The translations under genes were made by a program, and so were the position numbers. 64,000 nucleotides of DNA from Larus michahellis (lineage: Eukaryota; Chordata; Aves; Charadriiformes; Laridae). This document shows positions 57,601-64,000 of the stretch, piece by piece (position 1 is the stretch's first letter; each line of letters begins with the position of its first letter). The notes beneath the pieces were generated by a model that saw only the letters and a program-made list of their open reading frames with translations, was not told the origin of the DNA and did no database searches. The DNA lies in the NCBI RefSeq assembly GCF_964199755.1, contig NC_133896.1, positions 82,489,815-82,553,814 of the forward strand. The letters run 5' to 3'.

Positions 57601-60600
57601 ATAGCTCGTGTACATCCATATACTTGTATAAGAATTGTGGGATCTTTTTTGCAATATTTAAGTCAAAATCATCTCCCTTGCAGTCTGAGTAATTAACTTG
57701 AGCTATGAGAGACTTTGCTTTGTTATAATTCAAGTAATTCAAAACTTTGATCAACAGCTACGTTTAATTTTTAATTTCAGTAAATTTAAATGTATCTCAT
57801 CCTGAATATTTTTTCTTTGAGTTTATGCTATGAAAAATATTTAAAATTCTTCTAATTTTGCCTGGGAGCAAATTATAAAAGCACATGTGTGATGAGAACT
57901 TTAAAAAACCTCAGTGGGAAAAGCAGAAATTGACTTTTCAAGGTGTTTGAAATCACATCTTTTCCAGCACTGTTTTGTTGTGTTTAATTAATCCTTTTAT
58001 TCCCCTTTTGTATCATTTTTCTTTACGTTGTTTTTACAGCAGTCCATATAAAATGCATCTTAACAGCTACATCACTAAAATAGTGTATATTTCTTTCTAT
58101 ACTTGTCTTCTAAGTAGTCTCTGGAAATGTATTCTTTTGTTAGAGACGCAAAGTTTCTTAATTGTGTGAGTGTTTATATACATATAATAATTGTAGCTAA
58201 GGCTTTAACATGATTTCAGTATAGTTTCCATGTTTATATACCTACCATAAAATCAATTCTTGGAGCAAGATGGTGGTCTAGAATTAGTTTATGTTTGTAA
58301 TATACCTTTTACTTTATATTTGGGTCCATTCACTTCACATCCATAACTCTGAAGAAGTTCTTGTGGTTTGGAATTATAAGCAAACAATGTACTGTGACTA
58401 GAAATGTAGCTTAGAAACACAGATCTAGCCATGGTCAGTCTACTTAGTATTGGTTTAGTGAGGTATGCATAGAAGCATGTGGTCTGTTTCCCTCTTGTGC
58501 CCAAAAAGAACCCCTGTTCCAGAACAGCCATAATCACTTCGAGCTTCATTGTCCTTCCCAAGTTTTTCACTGTTTTAAATAGCCTCTGCATTTCTAAGAA
58601 TGATTCTGTGCTCTTCCTGGGGAGGTGAAGAGGTCCTCTGAGTCAAGGAAGGGACATGATACAGAGCTGGTTTAACTTGGGTACCTGCTTGCTTTCTGTT
58701 CAAAGCTGCAGCAGTGGCCTCTTGTGAAAGTTTTCGCAATGCTTGCGTTAGGATTTTATGAATTGAAGCTGAAGCTGCTCCTCTTTATTTCTCTGTTCTC
58801 AGTTTCAGAAGAGAATGGGTTAGTACTGTTGTAGAGAGGTCAGTTTTGTCTTTGCTATGTGTGATTTCATTTGAACTGCTGAGCTATATGGAAGTATATC
58901 TTGGCAAGAAAGCCTTTTTCGTTAAGTTTGTGTGGAGAAGGAGACTGAGGTCATATTAAACCCATAGGGTTAAATTGTTAATTTGGTTTGAAAAACTAGT
59001 AAATAGGACTGAAAGGGATAGAATATGAACATAAACACCAAGCATAGAATTATTGTAGAAATCTGTTTCTGTGTACACTAGAGTGAAAAATAGCTTGGTA
59101 ATACTGAATATCAAAGGGGCTTTTGCATGGCAGTGAAATTTTGGAGAAACTGTGACAACTTAGTGTTCAAACTAATAAAATGGGGCTGTCAGATGGTAAG
59201 TGATGCAGAGGAGAAAATGCCTGTGGCAACTCCCAAGGGGAAGTTTAGTTTGGTGTTAATAAATTGGCAAATTTCTAAAAATTCAGTGCTTAGCTGCTCT
59301 TCAAAGGTTAAGTTCTAGTTTAAATAAAATTGCATTTAAAGTGCTGTACTTTACTATGTATCACCCAATTTGTGGGCGTTTATGTTGCTTTCATTTTGCT
59401 TTGTATTCCTTATGTTGCATTCATTTTATGTTATTTATATGTTTATTTATAAGATAGACAGATATGCAATGTTAAGTCAATGTTTTGCAGCAGGCTTTTG
59501 AGGTATACAGTAGTATTTTGTTAATGTTAATTCTACTTTTGTTAATTATTCCTAAATAATTTTTTCTGCTCTCTTGGCAGAATGTCTGTTCAAAGTATGC
59601 TGAGTTTTTAAAATTTTAGAGATCTAGTTCTGTCTTGAGTTTGGTGAGGGAACGCATATCTTGTTATTGGCAGTAACTGCTGTTTAAGTTTGGGGCATTT
59701 CACTTTTCAGTTTTAAGCTTGCTTATATATGGCGATTAGGATGAAACACACTTAGTTCTCTGCAAGTAAACTGTAAGTAATTATTGAACACTTTAGAACT
59801 TTACACAAATATTATGCAGTGTCTTGTTGCTGATAGATATCGGGAGGATGAATGAACCAGAAATCGTAATGCACTGTTTTGAGAACAGGAGCAAGTCTAG
59901 GTTTGTAGAAAAAAAGTAAATCAGTGATTTCTGTTAGAACAACTGATTAATGGGGAAAAATACGTAGCAGAATGCAATGTCCTCAAAATATGAGGAAAGG
60001 TTTGTGTGCTGCAAGGCTAGCCTGTTTCTCCCAGCTGAATTAAGTTGGATTGATTATAGCCTGCTTGCTGAGTGACTGTTCATTTGGGAAACGTTAGCAG
60101 CTCCATGGATGGATAGATGAATAAATTGGTATAAGGAAGCTGAGAGAGCTGGAGACTTTCAGGATAGCATACACATCTCTGAGGAAAAATCTGGGTAATA
60201 TTTTTGGAAGTTCTTACGCCCTGCTAGTTCCTGTTGGGAATGTGATGGGAGCTGGTGTATGTTTAATGCTTTTGAAAATTTGATTCAAATTTGATTTTTT
60301 TGGAATGCTGCATGCACAATGACCATGCATTATTCCACTCGTATACTGTGCCTATTAGAAAAGTGTTCCACATACTGGATTTGCCTGAATACTGCAACGC
60401 TTTTGTCCTGCGTCATTTTACTTATGTATTTCAGAGCAGTTGGCATTTATTAGGGGTTTCGCCAAAGACAGAAGCAGTCGTTGAATTTAAATTCTTCTTC
60501 TGAGAAGTGGCTGCTTGTGGCAGCCATGGCTGCAGCAGTGAGGATTTCTTTCATAGCTATCCATGCTTTACAGGGAACACTTTAACTTTGTTGTCACATT

Positions 60601-61204
60601 TGGGTACTTCTCACCATCACACAGTTCTCAGATAAATTCTGTAAAATGTGTCTTGGAAGTCAATTTGAAAGAAGATGACTTAATGACTATAATGTTTTAT
60701 GTTGCTGGATTCATGGCAGCACTGAATAGGGAACTTCTGCAAAGACACCTTTTGTGCATTATTGTTGCTGTTGTGATGCATTTGGTCAGAAATGTCATAT
60801 GATATGTCATGAACTTCCATGGGCATCAGGGCAATTACCAGTTGTCTTCAGGCAGAGATTGAAAGGCTTGGTGTTTTTCATCTTGAAAACCCATTTACTG
60901 ATTCAGGTTTTTGTAATGTACACATAAAAGTAAATGTATTTATTCTGGAGAAAGTTTTTTCTTCATTGTTGTATGTCAACATCCCATGGGTTTCTTCCCC
61001 AGTCCATAGCTTCTGACATTTCCAGCTACCTTAGTCTTTTAATCTATCATAAAATATCAGTGAATACCGATGATTCAAATTGTATAAAAATAGAAGCTTG
61101 ATATCAGTAATTTGATTTACGTGGAAGCCTACTCAGGTCTCCTCCTGCTTGTGTATTAAATATTTTGAGCATTTAGCTTTGTGTCATACCATTTTATTGA
61201 AGAA

Positions 61205-61320
61205 GTTGGCTGTCATTCTTGCAGTGACATGCTGTACTTGAAGACCTGGATTTGAGTCCTAAATACTTTGTGACCTTGATTACTGAGTTTGCTTTTTTTA
61301 ACTGTTTTCCAAAATTATAA
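61205..61320 (+). mobile_element. MIR-like SINE fragment, plus orientation
   Basis: GAAGACCTGGATTTGAGTCC, AAATACTTTGTGACCTTGAT and a following TTTTCCAAAATTATAATTTG follow the MIR order (CCTGGGTTCGAATCC...GTGTGACCTTGGGC...CATCTGTAAAATGGGG). Diverged; weak on its own. Confidence 0.45.
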
Positions 61321-63320
61321 TTTGGAATGAAAATGCTTTTATCAATTTATTTGATATTACTGAGACTTTATTTTTTGTTAAAAATGCCTGATGTTTGCTA
61401 TAATGAGAGCTATAAAAGCTCTGTAATGATTTTTTTTATGTCCTTGCAAATCTTTGAGGCTTGAGACCTATCTCCTGAAACCATGTTCCTTCTGTGAAAA
61501 CATTTGCATTGTTTCAGCAGAAAGGACAGTTGTTCATAACATGCAAACTGGACATGAGATACTGCTTTGCAGCAGCTATTAATCTGCTGATGAACTGATT
61601 CTTGAAGAGATTGGAAGGGATTTGTGTAGCATACAAACTGAATAGAATGAGTTTCAAAAACATCTGGCAATTTAAAATGCTGCTTGGGTTGAATTAAGGT
61701 GTTCAGTGGTGGCAGAATGCTGTCAATGCAGAAGCGATTCTTAGAGTTTCTAAAGCACAAGAAAGTAGGATAACTGGGTAGATGAGGCACCGCTGCTTAG
61801 GGATTGTAATAGGTGTGTGGCTGCAGTTTAAGAATTTACGTACTCAGGCTGTGGATGTGATTGACTTGCAGAAGTGTGTTTGGCTTGCAGGCTTCATGGG
61901 ATATTGTTACAACGCCTGTATTTGGGCACTTAACTTGTCCCAGTTGCGTAGTGAGATTCGTTATTGTAGAATCCCTTCATGGAGGCGTAAGGGCAAGCAT
62001 TTTGCCTTGTGTTTTGCTGTACGGGGGGAACAAACATATGGTCAGTTTAGGAGTCTAGCCTGATGGACAGCAACTTGTTCAGTCACGATAACTCAGTTTT
62101 GATTGCATGTCTATATTCTGAGGCATTTCATTTGGAATGTGTGCCACCTAAATGATAACTCTCTTAAGACTTAGGCTTTTTAATTGAGAAATTGTGGTCA
62201 TGAGATAAATTTGTTATAGGGAAGAAGACAGAAGGTACTAAAAAACCCTGCAGGTATGAATGAGGGCTGCAAAGTTCCAGAATTTTAGCTTGTTTCCAAA
62301 GTATGTGTATCGACCCCAGAATTGTGCTAAATCAAGTTGTTGAGAGGCAGCTGTCATCCTGAGTATCTTGCAATGCAAATAGATTCTACCATGCCAGATG
62401 TTACCATCTGAAGAACTTTCTTAGGGTATAAATACATGTCTTCTGATCTCACTGGTAACAGCAGTAGAAGTTTCTGCCTCTTCTGTCTTCACTAGAGTTT
62501 AATGCTGCATCTATTTTCTGTGGACTTCACAGGTTCATGTGGTGGCTTCTAAGCTGTTTGGATCAAAATAGGCCTTTTTAGCAGATAGCAGAGACTTTAT
62601 ATGTCAAGCTCACCTACTGGGAATGACAAGCAGCAGGGCCAGTTGGGCCAACCAATGAGGAGTCATGCATTTAGTCAGTTCTATCATATGCTGCTTTGAG
62701 CTGTCTTTGAGAGAAACTTGAGGCTTTTCAGCTTTATTTGAGGGATGTGGTGTAATGGATCAAGTCATTTCCCAGGTGATTACAGTTGCAAAAACTCCTT
62801 TTGCACTTTCATGTGAATACTGTGATGTTTGCTGTATAATGTTAAAGGCCTACCGCATTCCATTTTGGAGAGTTTCATCTTGCAGAGGAAGAACAAAGAA
62901 AGCTGATACTAGCTGAAAGAACAAGTCTTGTTCAAGTGCAGGATTTACATCTGTTTTTATAGTACGATATTCCAACTCAGAAGTCTTTATCCCATGGGGC
63001 CAAAGAATCCCCAAAAGTTTTATGATAACCTAAGTTGTTCCCCAGGCACTGGTACAATGGTTGTTATATTTTGGTAAAGTTCATAGTAAAAATCTCCCTA
63101 TCCTGGCTGTCAGTATTGGTACTTCAGAGGACTGTATAGCTGTCTGTTTGCCATGTGCGTGATGTTATGGGCATCTATTGAGAAAGCCAACAAATGGACC
63201 AGCTTGTCATTTGTCAAGGTATTTCTCTATGATCTGAACATCTGCCTTCTGGGTGTTTGTGAGGCTGGTTCATTGTCCACAGGCAACTGTGAATATAAAA
63301 CACTACTACTGTTCTGGGAT

Positions 63321-64000
63321 CAGAACCACAGAATGATAGGGGTTGGAGGGGACCTCTGGAAATCATCTAGTCCAACCCCCCTGCCAGAGTAGGGTCACCT
63401 AGAGCAGGTTGTACAGGAGCATGTCCCAGCGGGTTTTGAATGTCTCCAGAGTTGGAGACTCCACCACCTCCCTGGGCAGCCTGTTCCAGTGCTCCAGCAC
63501 CCTCAAAGCAAAGAAGTTCCTCCTCATGTTTAGATGGAACTTCTATGTTCAAGTTTGTGCCTGTTACCTCTTGTCCTGTCACTGGGCACCACTGAAAAAA
63601 GACTGGCCCCATCCTCCTGACACCCACCCTTTGAGTATTTATAAGCATTGATAAGATTCTCCCTCAGTCTTCTCTTCTCCAGACTAAAAAGACCGAAATC
63701 CCTCAGCCTTTCTTCACAAGAGAGGTGTTCCAGTCCCATAATCATCTTTGTAGCCCTTTGCTGCACCCTCTCCAGCAGTTCCCTGTTCTTCTTGAACTGG
63801 GGAGCCCAGAACTGGACACAGTACTCCAGGTGCGGCCTCAGCAAGGCAGAGTAGATGGGGAGGATGACCTCCCTCAACCTGCTGGCCACAGTCTTCTTGA
63901 TGCACCCCAGGATGCCATTGGCCTTCTTGGCCACAAGGGCACGTTGCTGGGTCATGGTCATACTGTTGTCCACCAGGACTTCCAGGTCCCTTTCAGATGA
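63321..64000 (-). mobile_element. CR1 LINE, minus orientation, cut by the window edge
   Basis: Starts on the plus strand with CCACAGAATGATAGGGGTTG (the 3' octamer end) and runs uninterrupted to the edge. Its minus-strand frame from 63973 to 63530 reads 147 codons without a stop and includes [34 protein letters not shown] and [20 protein letters not shown], the C-terminal part of CR1 ORF2 (reverse transcriptase). The intact frame and close fit to the consensus indicate a younger insertion than the other three. The 5' part continues beyond 64000. Confidence 0.96.

Larger units (their letters stand above)
37250..64000 (+). other. RIMKLB: RIMKLB first coding intron (incomplete)
   Basis: At least 26.7 kb of AT-rich intron. 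I searched the translated frames for the next RIMKLB segment (expected LRINGELITAYPQ-like) and did not see it, so the second coding exon lies beyond 64000. The intron contains CR1, LTR-like and MIR-like fragments listed separately and a hairpin at 45200-45267. Short open frames throughout show no family signature, apart from the CR1 remnant at the right edge. Confidence 0.75.

Noticed and set aside
58289-58591. 100-codon minus-strand open frame followed by a donor-like AG-GTATATT
   Set aside because: No recognised domain, no acceptor or neighbouring exon could be paired with it.
61410-62063. Overlapping 126-codon minus and 93-codon plus open frames
   Set aside because: No family signature or splice context; most likely chance frames in the RIMKLB intron. 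An ATTTGCAT octamer occurs near 61502 but alone proves nothing.
1-64000. tRNA, rRNA or CRISPR-like arrays and telomeric TTAGGG arrays
   Set aside because: None recognised by eye; the regular repeats present are microsatellites or minisatellites without spacer structure.

Overview
The window looks like a nuclear chromosome segment from a bird; another sauropsid is possible but less likely. The sequence shows interrupted vertebrate genes with GT-AG splice sites, CpG-island promoters, four CR1 LINE fragments (two on each strand, one running off the right edge with readable reverse-transcriptase sequence), two LTR-like elements and a few old MIR/CORE-SINE-like fragments. The compact spacing (MFAP5 coding span of about 8.6 kb) also suits a bird.

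Two protein-coding genes can be supported, arranged head to head. On the minus strand, MFAP5 (MAGP-2, an elastic-microfibril glycoprotein) is complete in its coding part. Eight coding exons between 12720 and 4091 join in frame into a predicted 166-residue protein, and a non-coding first exon probably ends at 13123. On the plus strand, RIMKLB (ATP-grasp beta-citrylglutamate / N-acetylaspartylglutamate synthase B) is represented by its start-codon exon (ATG at 37075, splice donor after 37249). Its upstream 5'UTR exon(s) probably lie in the CpG islands at about 21-29 kb. The rest of the gene lies beyond the right edge, so 37250-64000 is its first coding intron. From memory, the same neighbours in the same orientation occur in mammals, next to AICDA; I could not find AICDA here.

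Layout: 1-4090, MFAP5 3' flank and probable 3'UTR; 4091-13190, MFAP5; 13480-14370, a CpG island followed by a GGGAT/GGGGAT minisatellite; 14370-21050, intergenic DNA with simple repeats; 21050-23480, two further CpG islands; 26645-27115, a CR1 fragment; 27930-29310, the largest CpG island and the best RIMKLB promoter candidate; 29310-36850, an intron with one LTR-like element; 36852/37029-37249, the RIMKLB start exon; 37250-64000, RIMKLB intron with CR1, LTR and MIR-like pieces and a near-perfect 68-nt hairpin at 45200-45267.

The two genes have no known joint pathway. Points most worth a second look are the hairpin, whose 3' arm carries a let-7-like seed; the missing RGD motif and the three equal 36-nt exons of MFAP5; a TG repeat pressed against an MFAP5 splice acceptor; a duplicated splice-acceptor-like unit before the RIMKLB start exon; and a string of CpG islands between the two genes. 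I found no clear sign of an unknown multi-gene system. No searches or alignments were run; all family matches are from reading and memory.
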